Source: Brucella tritici (GTDB lineage Bacteria; Pseudomonadota; Alphaproteobacteria; Rhizobiales; Rhizobiaceae). From it: DNA of 64,000 bases. Position numbers and translations under genes: made by a program. The notes beneath the pieces are model-generated. The model saw only the letters and a program-made list of their open reading frames with translations. It searched no databases and was not told the DNA's origin. The stretch is taken from assembly GCF_902825325.1 (NCBI RefSeq), contig NZ_CADEAR010000006.1, positions 62,001 through 126,000 of the forward strand. Direction: 5' to 3'. Positions 1-9,559 of this stretch are shown here, piece by piece; within the stretch, counting starts at the first letter, position 1, and the number at the start of each line of letters is the position of its first letter.

Positions 1-885
1 CGTCAATCCTGGCTTCCTCTAATGGAGGAAGTGGGGCAGGCTGTAGAGCGCACTCTGGATATTCCACGTCAGAAAAAGCCTTTCTTTTTCATTTCGTTTT
101 TGGCCGCGCTTGGCGGTGGCGTTATCTCGATGGGTAACGACTTCAAGATGGCTATGCATATCCTGGGTGCCACCATCCGCGGAGCTCAGCTGAAATACGG
201 ACGCGGAAGCGGGATCCCCATTGCCGCCATCGTTACACAGATGGACCGTATGGGCGTCGGCGCGATTCCCATCATCATTCTGATGTCGACGATCGTTGGC
301 GCGATCATCGCCCAACAGGGTGCATTTCAGTTGCGCTATTTCGGTGCGGAAATCTTTGTTGTCGATCTGGTCGGTATTTTGGTGTTGCGCGAACTCGGAG
401 TGCTACTGACAGCGATCATGATTGCCGGCCGTTCAGGTAGCGCGATCACAGCCGAAATCGGCTCCATGAAAATGCGTGAGGAAACGGATGCTCTAACGGT
501 TATCGGCCTCAATCCGGTAGGTGTTCTGGTTTTTCCCCGTCTTGTAGCACTAGTCATAGTCCTGCCATTGCTCACCATCATTTCCGACCTGGCTGCGCTG
601 ATCGGGGCAGGCGGCGTCGCATGGTTCTATTCCAATATTTCACCTGATGCTTTCATCAGCCGTTTGCACGATGCAGTCGCTTTGAACACTTATTTTGCGG
701 GCCTTATCAAAGCTCCGTTCATGGCAATGATTATTGGTATCCTCGCTTCAGTAGAAGGCATGAAGGTCGGTGGCAGTGCAGAATCGCTTGGTCGCCGCGT
801 CACGGCTTCTGTTGTTAAAGCCATTTTTGTCGTTATTGTCGTGGATGGTATGTTCGCGATGTTCTATGCGGCAATCAATTTTTAG
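1..885 (+). CDS. mlaE: MlaE-type lipid ABC transporter permease (5' end outside window)
   Basis: Permease of an Mla/Ttg2-type ABC importer that moves phospholipid between the outer and inner membranes. The protein has several hydrophobic segments and the family core RSGSAITAEIGSMKMREE, the cytoplasmic coupling region of MlaE, followed by TDALTVIGLNP. An in-frame ATG lies at 22, but the frame is open to base 1, and rhizobial members usually carry an extra N-terminal STAS-like region, so the gene probably starts upstream of the window. The ATPase, MCE and lipoprotein genes follow on the same strand, 111 bases downstream, forming the expected transporter set. The family call is firm; the start is unknown. 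Confidence 0.9.
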   Translation, partial: RQSWLPLMEEVGQAVERTLDIPRQKKPFFFISFLAALGGGVISMGNDFKMAMHILGATIRGAQLKYGRGSGIPIAAIVTQMDRMGVGAIPIIILMSTIVGAIIAQQGAFQLRYFGAEIFVVDLVGILVLRELGVLLTAIMIAGRSGSAITAEIGSMKMREETDALTVIGLNPVGVLVFPRLVALVIVLPLLTIISDLAALIGAGGVAWFYSNISPDAFISRLHDAVALNTYFAGLIKAPFMAMIIGILASVEGMKVGGSAESLGRRVTASVVKAIFVVIVVDGMFAMFYAAINF

Positions 886-996
886 AAACGACTTATGTTC
901 TTTGTTTTTAATGGGTTCTTTGAGACACAGTTGCACAGAAAATTGACCCTTCAATCATGTTCAACGGTTCAGTCCGAAGCCAAGCTCGGTTAAAGA

Positions 997-1860
997 ATGG
1001 TTATGGAGAACGGCATCGACCACCGGTCGCAACCGCAGGACGAAGACAATCGCCAGACGGCCGTGCCGATGATCTCGGTGCGCGACGTGACGGTTTCGTT
1101 CGGGCGACAGACAGTGCTCGACAAGCTGTCGCTTGAGATTTACCAGGGCGAGGTTCTTGGCTTCATCGGTCCCTCCGGATCGGGCAAATCCGTTTTGATG
1201 CGGACCATTCTCGGTCTCAACAAGAAACAGTCGGGTGAGATCGAGATTCTCGGCCGCAACATCGATCAGCTGAATGAACTGGAAAAAATGTCCATCGACA
1301 TGCGTATGGGCGTCCTGTTCCAGCACGGCGCATTATTCTCGGCACTGAATGTTCTCGAAAACATTCAGGTTCCGATGCGTGAATATCTCGATCTGTCCCC
1401 GAAGCTGATGGACGAGCTGGCGCGACTTAAAATCGATCTTGTCGGTTTGAAGCCTGACACGGCAGAAAAATTTCCGTCTGAATTGTCCGGCGGCATGATC
1501 AAGCGTGCCGCGCTTGCGCGTGCGCTGGCCCTGGATCCGGATATTCTGTTTCTTGATGAGCCGACATCGGGTCTCGATCCCATCGGTGCTGCAGAGTTTG
1601 ACGACCTGATTGCCAATCTGCGGGATACGATGGGTCTGACCGTCTATATGGTCACCCATGATCTCGATAGTCTTTTTGCAATTTGCGACCGGATTGCCGT
1701 TCTTGGAAACAAGAAAGTACTCGTCAGCGGCACCATTGAAGACATGCTGACGGTGGACGATCCGTGGGTTAAATCCTATTTTCGGGGCAAGCGTGCGCGC
1801 CAGATCGATCCATCAGCGCCAACGAGACGGCGGCCCGGCAGCCGCTTGCAGACTGGATAA
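997..1860 (+). CDS. mlaF: MlaF-type ABC transporter ATP-binding protein
   Basis: Cytoplasmic ATPase that powers the Mla-type lipid transporter. Walker A GPSGSGKS is at residues 58-65, the signature LSGGMIKRAALARA is near 164, and Walker B ILFLDEPTSGLDP is near 180, with the switch His in MVTHDLDS. At 287 residues it is slightly longer than E. coli MlaF because of an N-terminal hydrophilic extension and a basic tail. The stop codon is three bases before the MCE gene, so the two are surely co-transcribed. The signature Met (SGGMIKR) is the usual Mla variant of SGGQ. The start at 997 is the first in-frame ATG; a second at 1003 is also possible. Confidence 0.93.
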   Translation: MVMENGIDHRSQPQDEDNRQTAVPMISVRDVTVSFGRQTVLDKLSLEIYQGEVLGFIGPSGSGKSVLMRTILGLNKKQSGEIEILGRNIDQLNELEKMSIDMRMGVLFQHGALFSALNVLENIQVPMREYLDLSPKLMDELARLKIDLVGLKPDTAEKFPSELSGGMIKRAALARALALDPDILFLDEPTSGLDPIGAAEFDDLIANLRDTMGLTVYMVTHDLDSLFAICDRIAVLGNKKVLVSGTIEDMLTVDDPWVKSYFRGKRARQIDPSAPTRRRPGSRLQTG

Positions 1861-1863
1861 GAT

Positions 1864-2859
1864 ATGGAAACTAAAGCCAATTACGTACTGGTGGGTGTGT
1901 TTACGCTGATCGTCAGCCTGTTGGCTTTCGCATTCGTGTTCTGGATCGCCCGTTTCGGGGAAGCACGCGATTCTCTGGAGCTCGATGTTCGTATCCCGGG
2001 TTCTGTTACCGGCCTCTCGATCGGAAGTCAGGTCCTGTTTAACGGTATCAAGGTTGGCGATGTTCGGGCGCTGCATCTTGATGAGACCAATCCGGAAATG
2101 GTGATCGTCAAAACGCGCGTCAACGCGACGACGCCTATTACCCGCTCAACCGCAGCAACTCTCGGTTTTCAGGGGCTGACGGGGCAGGCTTATATTGAAC
2201 TGAAGGGGGGGCGCCTCGATGAACCCAATCTTCTAACCGAGGCCGCAAAGGAGGATACGGTTGCCCGTATCGATGCCGATCCATCTGCCGTCAACAATCT
2301 CCTTGCTACTGCGCAGGATATCGCCGCACGTGCAAATTCAGTGCTCGGTCAGCTGGAAGGCTTTGTGAAGGATGCTCGTGGACCACTGACGGATACAATC
2401 AACAATACGAAGACCTTCACGGACGCGCTGGCGAAGAACGCCAACATTATAGAAGAACTCGGCGAGAACACCGGAAACATCAACCAGATCGTCACTGACG
2501 CCAAGGATATGATGGCGCGTTTGAACGCTGCTTCCGTGCGTGTGGATGACATTCTGGCGAAGACTGACAAGCTTCTGTCGAGTGACGACAAGGATGGCGT
2601 TGTTGCACAAGCGAAGGCAACACTGGAATCTATCCGTCAAACGTCAGACAATCTCGACAAGCGGTTGGGGCCGATTGCGGATAATCTCCAGCGTTTTTCA
2701 GGACAGGGGCTGCGTGATGTGCAATCCGTCGTCGTGGACAGCCGTCGTTCCATACAGCGCATAGAACAGGCAATTACTGATCTTGAGCGCAATCCCCAGC
2801 GCCTGATCTTCGGCGGTCAGGGGAATGTACCGAAATATGACGGGAGGACACGCCATTGA
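1864..2859 (+). CDS. mlaD: MlaD-type MCE-domain lipid-binding protein
   Basis: Membrane-anchored MCE protein that forms the periplasmic lipid-carrying ring of the Mla transporter. A single N-terminal transmembrane segment (about residues 8-29, LVGVFTLIVSLLAFAFVFWI) is followed by the MCE domain with GSVTGLSIGSQVLFNGIKVG and the LGFQGLTGQAYIELKGG motif. The remaining roughly 170 residues are a predicted helical, coiled-coil-like region rich in Asn, Asp, Ala and Leu. At 331 residues it is much longer than E. coli MlaD (about 180), a length common in rhizobia. The ATG lies three bases after the mlaF stop, and the lipoprotein gene overlaps its end. Confidence 0.93.
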   Translation: METKANYVLVGVFTLIVSLLAFAFVFWIARFGEARDSLELDVRIPGSVTGLSIGSQVLFNGIKVGDVRALHLDETNPEMVIVKTRVNATTPITRSTAATLGFQGLTGQAYIELKGGRLDEPNLLTEAAKEDTVARIDADPSAVNNLLATAQDIAARANSVLGQLEGFVKDARGPLTDTINNTKTFTDALAKNANIIEELGENTGNINQIVTDAKDMMARLNAASVRVDDILAKTDKLLSSDDKDGVVAQAKATLESIRQTSDNLDKRLGPIADNLQRFSGQGLRDVQSVVVDSRRSIQRIEQAITDLERNPQRLIFGGQGNVPKYDGRTRH

Positions 2860-3479
2860 TTTCCAGAGTCAGTCATATTGAGATGAGATCACCTCGCGCC
2901 GCTCGTCGCACAGTTCCGGTTCTTATTGGCCTGCTCCTTGCTGGCTGCGGGACGACAACACCGCTTGACACATTCAATCTGTCGGCACCGCAACCTGGCA
3001 TATCTTCGCCAAGCCGTAAGAGCACACAGTTGCTGGTTCCGACGCCAACGGCTCTCAAGGCGCTCGATAGCGAGAATATTGTCGTCAGCTCCGCACCTGG
3101 CTCCATTGAATATCTAAAGGGCGCCCAATGGGGCGACAGGCTGACGAACATCGTGCAGTCACGTCTGGTTCAGGCTTATGAAAATACTGGCGTGTTTGGC
3201 GGAATTGGTCGTCCGGGAGATGGGCTGGCGATCAATTATCAGATACTGACCGATTTGCGTATGTTCGGAATTCAGGCTTACGCGTCGCCTAAGCTCGCCG
3301 TGGTTGAACTGGCCGTAAAGCTGATGAACGACAAGAATGGTGAAGTCCGTGCAACTCGTGTGTTCCGTACGGCTATCCAGGTAAACGGGACAACGAATGC
3401 AGCCTACGTGAAAGCGCTCGATGCAGCTTTTGAGCGGACAGCTAGCGAAATTGTCAGCTGGACAGTAACGGCGCTATAA
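2856..3479 (+). CDS. ABC-type transport auxiliary lipoprotein (PqiC/YmbA-like)
   Basis: Probable outer-membrane or periplasmic lipoprotein partner of the Mla/MCE transporter, of the ABC-type transport auxiliary lipoprotein family. It has a basic start, a hydrophobic stretch and a lipobox LLAGC, so the mature protein would begin at that Cys. The body contains the family pattern YLKGAQWGDRLTNIVQSRLVQAY. I place the start at a TTG (2856) that overlaps the mlaD stop and has a good ribosome-binding site GGGAGGA seven bases upstream; the ATG at 2883 is a realistic alternative and still leaves an intact signal peptide. A terminator follows, closing the operon. Confidence 0.85.
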   Translation: MISRVSHIEMRSPRAARRTVPVLIGLLLAGCGTTTPLDTFNLSAPQPGISSPSRKSTQLLVPTPTALKALDSENIVVSSAPGSIEYLKGAQWGDRLTNIVQSRLVQAYENTGVFGGIGRPGDGLAINYQILTDLRMFGIQAYASPKLAVVELAVKLMNDKNGEVRATRVFRTAIQVNGTTNAAYVKALDAAFERTASEIVSWTVTAL

Positions 3480-3504
3480 ACCGCACAATATTAAAGCCTC
3501 GGAG

Positions 3505-3531
3505 GGTCGGCGATGTTCGCCGGCCTTTTTT
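3505..3531 (+). terminator. Rho-independent terminator of the mla operon
   Basis: A 9-bp stem (3505-3513 with 3517-3525, one G-T pair) with a TGT loop is followed by six T residues. It lies 26 bases after the lipoprotein stop codon. Confidence 0.85.
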
Positions 3532-3539
3532 ATTGATTA

Positions 3540-3645
3540 GAGCATTTCCAGCAGAAGTGCGAAGCGGTTTTGCGTTGGATAACGCCTATAAACGAACAGA
3601 TAGAGCGCTTTTTTGGCTTCGTATTAACCGGAACCGCTCTGGAGC
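3540..3645. repeat. Dispersed intergenic repeat, copy A
   Basis: About 105 bases starting GAGCATTTCCAGCAGAAGTG and ending near GGAACCGCTCTGGAGC. Related sequences lie at 12773-12854, 52941-53003 and 61304-61406, the latter two inverted relative to this copy. All are in or at the edge of intergenic DNA. The ends are loosely complementary (GAGC...GCTC), suggesting a palindromic mobile or structural element. Confidence 0.7.
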
Positions 3646-3671
3646 TATTGCTATTCATTTACGACTGAACA

Positions 3672-3704
3672 AACAAAAACGCGGCCCTCAGGCCGCGTTT
3701 TTGT
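3672..3704 (-). terminator. Bidirectional terminator after the giant coiled-coil gene
   Basis: AACGCGGCC and GGCCGCGTT form a stem around a TCA-type loop, flanked by A residues on the left and T residues on the right, so it can stop transcription from either side. It sits 11 bases beyond the minus-strand stop codon at 3716. Confidence 0.85.
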
Positions 3705-3715
3705 GAATTATAGTC

Positions 3716-6700
3716 TTAGCGAAGGCGACCGCTTGCGTGAGCAAGCATGGTGTAGACCTTGCCCGTATCTGACGTCAGATAAGTCCGCGTTACCATGTTA
3801 TCACGGTCATTGCGGGCTACATCTTCAAGCAGACGCTGGAAGTCGTCCATATAGCGGTCGACAGCGCGGCGGAATTCACCATCCGTCTGATACTTGCGCT
3901 TGATATCGTCAAAGGTCTGCTGACCCTTCAGCGTGTAGAGACGACGGGTAAAGACATTCCGTTCACCGCGACGGTAACGGTCCCAAAGCTCCACCGAAGC
4001 TTCGTGGTCGATAGCGCGAGCAATATCCACCGAAAGCGAATTCAGTGATTCAACAACGTGGCTCGGTGAACGAGGCGTCGCGGTCGGCTGAGCCTTTGGC
4101 TGGGCTGCTTCTTCCTCCTCGCGGGAGGCGCGGGCAAGGAGATCGGACACCCATCCGCGCGGTTTTTCCGGCTGCGTGGCTGCCGGAGCAGGTTGAGCCT
4201 TTGGCGCATCGTAGGCGGCGCGCTGACGGATTACAACATCTGTCTGGGCCACCGGTGCGTGAACTGGAGCCGGGCGAGGTGCAACCGGCGCCGGACGCGA
4301 AACCGGACGATCTGCACGGCTTTCGCCAACATCCACCAGACGACCGGACTTGTTGACGATCTCAGCCAGTTCCTTGAGCGCGTTGATCTGTTCGCTCACG
4401 GCCTTGCGCATTGCAGACGTGGTTTCTTTGGCTTCTGCAGGCATGTCGAGAACACCGCGCTTCAACTCGCCACGGGTCGTGTTGAGCTCGTTGCGGATTT
4501 CGCTTGCGGTACGGCGGATATCGTCTGTTGCCGCGGAAAACTTCTGTGCAGCCTGCTCGACGATTTCCGAAACGCTTTCGCGCATCTTCTCGGCAGACGA
4601 ACGGGTCTGACCTTCGGCGCGCTGGAAAGCAGAAGTCACCAGCTCCTCGAAGGACTGCATCAGCTTTTCGACGCCTTCCGACTTCTCGACCAGGCCCGAT
4701 GCCAGTTTGTCGAGCGCCTGATGGCGATCTTCAAGCGTGCTGACGAGGCCGTTCTGGGCAGTATTGATCATGTCGGAAGCCGAGGAGAGAACCTTTCCGT
4801 GCTCTTCGAAGCGGTCGGCAATGTCTGCGATCTGCGACAGCGTACTGTCGGAGAGTGCGCGCAAAGTACCGATATTGTTGTCGATCAGACCGGTGGAAGC
4901 CTGGAACATCTGCGCCGCACGATTGGTGTTCTCAACGAAGCTGGAAGTCGTGTCTACGAGACGACCATCGATATCCGTGAGATTGCGCGTTGCGGCATCG
5001 ATCAGCTTGCCCAGTTCGCCGTTCGACGCAGCAAGGCGGTCGATCAGCTCGCTAACATTGTCGGAGAGACCGGTCTTGGCCTGCTGAACAGCGGCAATTG
5101 TTTCTGCCGTGCGGCTTGCAAGTGCATTGACCAGAGCGGCATTTTCCGAACGAAGTCTGTCAGTAGCAGCGTGGGTTGCTTCTTCAAGCTGCTGTGCCAG
5201 TCCACGACCGCTATCAGCCAGCCGCTGTACAAGCGGTTCTGCCGTATCGTTGAGAATCTTGGTGATTTCCTGCGAGCGGGCGGCGAGAACGGCATTGAGT
5301 TCGCGAGTGCGCTCTTCCAGCGTAACGGCTGTGGTGTCGGTTACCTGTGCAATACGTGCCTCGACAGAACCGAGTTCCATCGTGATGCGTGAACCGATAT
5401 CACCCAGACGCGTTGCAATCGCATCAGCGCGTTCTGCAAGACGCGTTTCGGTACCAGCGAGATTGTCGGCAACGCTGGCCGAGAACGACTCGCTATGACC
5501 TGCAAGCGTTTCGCTCGTCTTGGATGCCGTATCTGCGATCCGGGCTTCAATTGAGCTAAGTTCGCCGGTGAGGCGGTTTTCGATTGCTTCAAGACCGCTG
5601 GCGATGGCGCTGGCGCGCTCATTGAGGCGGGTTTCGGTACCAGCCAGATTGTCGGCAACGCTCGCAGCAAAGGCTTCGCTATGGCCAGCAAGCGTTTCAC
5701 TCGTTCTGCTTGCCGTGTTCGCGATTCGGGCTTCAATCGAGCCAAGCTCGCCGGTGAGACGGCTTTCGATCTCGCCAAGACGACCGGCAATCGCATCGGC
5801 GCGGTCGCCGAGACGAGCTTCGGTACCAGACAGGTTGTCGATCAGGCGGGCACTGAATGCTTCGCCGAAACCGTCCAGAGCTTCACCAGCCTTGGCTGCT
5901 TCAGCCGAAAGCGTGCTGGCGGCTTCGCCAATCTTCTCGCGCAGCGTTCCAGCGACGATGCCAGCGCTCTGTTCAAGTGCACGACGAACATTGTCGACGC
6001 CGATGGTGAGGGCCTTTTCCATCGTCTGCGTGCGTTCTTCGATAATGCCGGTCTGGCCTTCGAACGCGCGGCTGATGGTCGAGCTGCTGTCGGTGATTGC
6101 ATTATGCAGGTTGGTTGTGCGCTGTTCCAGAATGTCGCTGTGATCCTGCAACGTCTGGCTCAGTGATGCTGTGCTGTCGCTCAACGTCGAACGAATTTCG
6201 GCAGCACGGGTTTCAATAGTGCGTTCGTGTCCGTCCAGAATGCCGGAGAGGGCATTGTTGTGATCGTTCAGGACAGCGTGGAGGCCACTTGTACGCTCTT
6301 CGACCTGACGGACGTGTTCGCCAAGGGCGGCGACGAATGCATCGCGACCAGCGCCGATGGATTCATTCATACTGCTTGCGCGTTCGTCGAGAATACGTGC
6401 GAGCGTGTCCTGGTTATCAGCGATAAGCGCCTGCAGCGAATTCACGCGTTCATCGAACGTACGGGCAAGAACTTCACGGTTTTCATTGAAGTTATCGCGC
6501 ATTGCAGCAGTGCGCTCATCCATCAGTTGAGCAAGCATGGCCTGATTGCCAGCGATGACGCCGTGAAGCGTGGTTGCACGTTCTTCCAGAGAGCGGGCGT
6601 GGTCTGCAAAGCTCGTATCGAGCAATGCTGAGTGGCTTTCCATCGTCTGGCGCAGTGCGTTGGTCCGCTCTTCCAGAATTGCCGCATGATTGTCGGCAAC

Positions 6701-8581
6701 CGAGTTGAGGGCAGATGCACTGGCATTGACCGCATTTTCGATGTCGCTCGTGCGTGCAGCAAGCGTATCGGCATGGCCGCGGATGACGGAGGAAACGCGT
6801 TCCGTTTCGCCTTCCAGCGACGCAGCGAGTACATCGCGGCTTTCAGCAAGCTTGCCTGCAAAGGCATCGGCCTTCTCGCCAAGAATGTTGCCTACGCTCT
6901 CACCGATAGAGGTCAGATCTTCGCCGATCTTCGTCTTGGTTTCATCAATCATCGTGCTCAGAGACGTACGACCGCTGGAGAAGGTTTCTGCGATTTCGCG
7001 AGTACGAGCGATGAGGTTTTCGTTGATCTGGCGCGAGCGGGTTTCGAGAGCTGCATTGAGTTTTTCGGTGCTGCTGTCGAGAGCATGCGCACGGGCCTCG
7101 AACTCAGACAGAAGCGACCGGCCACGCTCGGAGAGGGTGCTTTCGAGGTTGGCAAGACGAGTATCGAATTCGCTGACCATGGACTGCGTTGCACCGCCCA
7201 GCAGATTGGCAATGCCGGTAGTGCGTTCGTCGAGAGCTTCCGACAGGCGATCCGATACAGTGCGCGACTGTTCATCGAGCGTCGCAATGCGCGTATCGAG
7301 CAGGTTTGCGAAGGCTTCGCCCGAAGTCGTGATGCGTGAACCGATGTCGCCCGTACGGGTTTCAATGGCTTCGGCAATAGCGCCGCCGCTATCATTAATG
7401 CTGCCGATCAGGCGCTCACCAGATTCGCTGAGCAGGGTGCTCAACTGCTGAGATGCAGAGAGAACGTTGTCGCGGATGATGTTGGAAGCACTCGAAAGTT
7501 CTTCCTTAAGCTGTTCATGCGCTCCAGAGATCGATGAACGCACACGCTCGGCATGGCTGACAACAGCTTCGCGTTCGTTGCCGAGATCGCTGACGAGCGA
7601 ACGGATACGAACTTCATTGTCGCTATAGGCGCGTTCAAGCTGATTGACTTCCGACTGAACGAGCGTTTCCAGCTCGACGGCCCGCGCCAAAGTGCGTTCG
7701 ATGCCTTCGTTCATGGCGGCGACTTCGCGGCGCACAGCCTGTCCAAGGGTTGAAACGCGATCACCGGATACAGCTTCCGGCTGGAGCAGCCGCATGGCAG
7801 CTTCCGACATGCTGCGCGCTGCCGTATGCATTTCCTGCGCACGCTTCACGAGCTGCGCGAAACCCCAGAACATTGCGACTGGCAGTGCAATGCCTGCGAC
7901 GACGCCGAGACCGGCAGGTGAAGTGAAGAAGTCCTTGGTGGCCTGCAAGGTCGAGAAGACATCGGGATTGATGGCCTTGCTCAGTGCAACGCCGCCAGCG
8001 GCCCACAGCACGCTGATTGCAGTTGTGGTCCAGAAAAGCTTCGAGGAGTTTTCAGTCGCGCGGCGCGGAGCGGCGATGATCGCTTTTTCACTGCGGGAAT
8101 CATCATTTGCCGGCGTGAAGGTAGGGGATGCAGCGTTGGCGGCGGTCGCAACAGTTGCAGCGGCAACAGGCTTGCTAACAACTGGTTCGGGTGCAGGCGT
8201 TGCGACCTTCGACGTGTTGGCAGGCTTGTGCTGAACGCTGACTGTAGCTTGCGAAACTGGCCCGGCAGCTTTCACGACCGGCGGGACCGGAGGCGCTGCA
8301 GGCGTTGCAATCACTGAAGCAGTGGTGATGGTGGCTACTTTCGCAGCAGTTTCAACAGGGGAGACGGCAGCCGGTTCGACTGTTTTGGTCTTCTGTTCGG
8401 CAACCAGCTCTTCAGCAGCACGCGAAATCTGCTCTTCCAGATCGTCGACTGAGAAGCCACCATCGAATGCACTCAAGTCCATATCGATATCAAGATCGTC
8501 ACCGAAATCGATATCGAGTGCCTGTTCCAGTGCCTTTTCAACCTCAAGGTCGAGCTTCTGTGCCTTGGATTTGGAAGCCAT
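3716..8581 (-). CDS. Giant membrane-anchored coiled-coil protein, probable growth-pole ring protein (GPR/RgsE family)
   Basis: A 1621-residue protein, annotated in relatives as kinesin-like or apolipoprotein A1/A4/E-like. The N-terminus is acidic (about residues 20-60), then Ala/Pro-rich to 165. Two hydrophobic segments lie at about 182-201 and 222-244. From about 250 to 1450 it is a long, nearly Pro-free, helical repeat region. A Pro-rich linker (about 1460-1520) leads to a conserved-looking C-terminal domain with SVELWDRYRRGERNVF. The architecture matches Agrobacterium GPR (about 2100 residues) and Sinorhizobium RgsE, which organise polar growth in Hyphomicrobiales; that assignment is by architecture and memory of the family. 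Within the helical region are regular 22/29-residue units (about 607-850) and three 62-residue near-copies (about 905-1090). The gene stands alone, with a long upstream region and its own terminator. Confidence 0.8.
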   Translation of the reverse strand: MASKSKAQKLDLEVEKALEQALDIDFGDDLDIDMDLSAFDGGFSVDDLEEQISRAAEELVAEQKTKTVEPAAVSPVETAAKVATITTASVIATPAAPPVPPVVKAAGPVSQATVSVQHKPANTSKVATPAPEPVVSKPVAAATVATAANAASPTFTPANDDSRSEKAIIAAPRRATENSSKLFWTTTAISVLWAAGGVALSKAINPDVFSTLQATKDFFTSPAGLGVVAGIALPVAMFWGFAQLVKRAQEMHTAARSMSEAAMRLLQPEAVSGDRVSTLGQAVRREVAAMNEGIERTLARAVELETLVQSEVNQLERAYSDNEVRIRSLVSDLGNEREAVVSHAERVRSSISGAHEQLKEELSSASNIIRDNVLSASQQLSTLLSESGERLIGSINDSGGAIAEAIETRTGDIGSRITTSGEAFANLLDTRIATLDEQSRTVSDRLSEALDERTTGIANLLGGATQSMVSEFDTRLANLESTLSERGRSLLSEFEARAHALDSSTEKLNAALETRSRQINENLIARTREIAETFSSGRTSLSTMIDETKTKIGEDLTSIGESVGNILGEKADAFAGKLAESRDVLAASLEGETERVSSVIRGHADTLAARTSDIENAVNASASALNSVADNHAAILEERTNALRQTMESHSALLDTSFADHARSLEERATTLHGVIAGNQAMLAQLMDERTAAMRDNFNENREVLARTFDERVNSLQALIADNQDTLARILDERASSMNESIGAGRDAFVAALGEHVRQVEERTSGLHAVLNDHNNALSGILDGHERTIETRAAEIRSTLSDSTASLSQTLQDHSDILEQRTTNLHNAITDSSSTISRAFEGQTGIIEERTQTMEKALTIGVDNVRRALEQSAGIVAGTLREKIGEAASTLSAEAAKAGEALDGFGEAFSARLIDNLSGTEARLGDRADAIAGRLGEIESRLTGELGSIEARIANTASRTSETLAGHSEAFAASVADNLAGTETRLNERASAIASGLEAIENRLTGELSSIEARIADTASKTSETLAGHSESFSASVADNLAGTETRLAERADAIATRLGDIGSRITMELGSVEARIAQVTDTTAVTLEERTRELNAVLAARSQEITKILNDTAEPLVQRLADSGRGLAQQLEEATHAATDRLRSENAALVNALASRTAETIAAVQQAKTGLSDNVSELIDRLAASNGELGKLIDAATRNLTDIDGRLVDTTSSFVENTNRAAQMFQASTGLIDNNIGTLRALSDSTLSQIADIADRFEEHGKVLSSASDMINTAQNGLVSTLEDRHQALDKLASGLVEKSEGVEKLMQSFEELVTSAFQRAEGQTRSSAEKMRESVSEIVEQAAQKFSAATDDIRRTASEIRNELNTTRGELKRGVLDMPAEAKETTSAMRKAVSEQINALKELAEIVNKSGRLVDVGESRADRPVSRPAPVAPRPAPVHAPVAQTDVVIRQRAAYDAPKAQPAPAATQPEKPRGWVSDLLARASREEEEAAQPKAQPTATPRSPSHVVESLNSLSVDIARAIDHEASVELWDRYRRGERNVFTRRLYTLKGQQTFDDIKRKYQTDGEFRRAVDRYMDDFQRLLEDVARNDRDNMVTRTYLTSDTGKVYTMLAHASGRLR

Positions 8582-9536
<955 letters not shown>

Positions 9537-9559
9537 ATTGTTGAAGAAATGGTGATGCG

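Noticed and set aside
4193-5392. Open frame of 399 codons on the plus strand
   Set aside because: It is an antisense shadow of the giant coiled-coil gene, whose repetitive Ala/Glu-rich codons leave other frames open; Cys- and Phe-rich translation with no family features.
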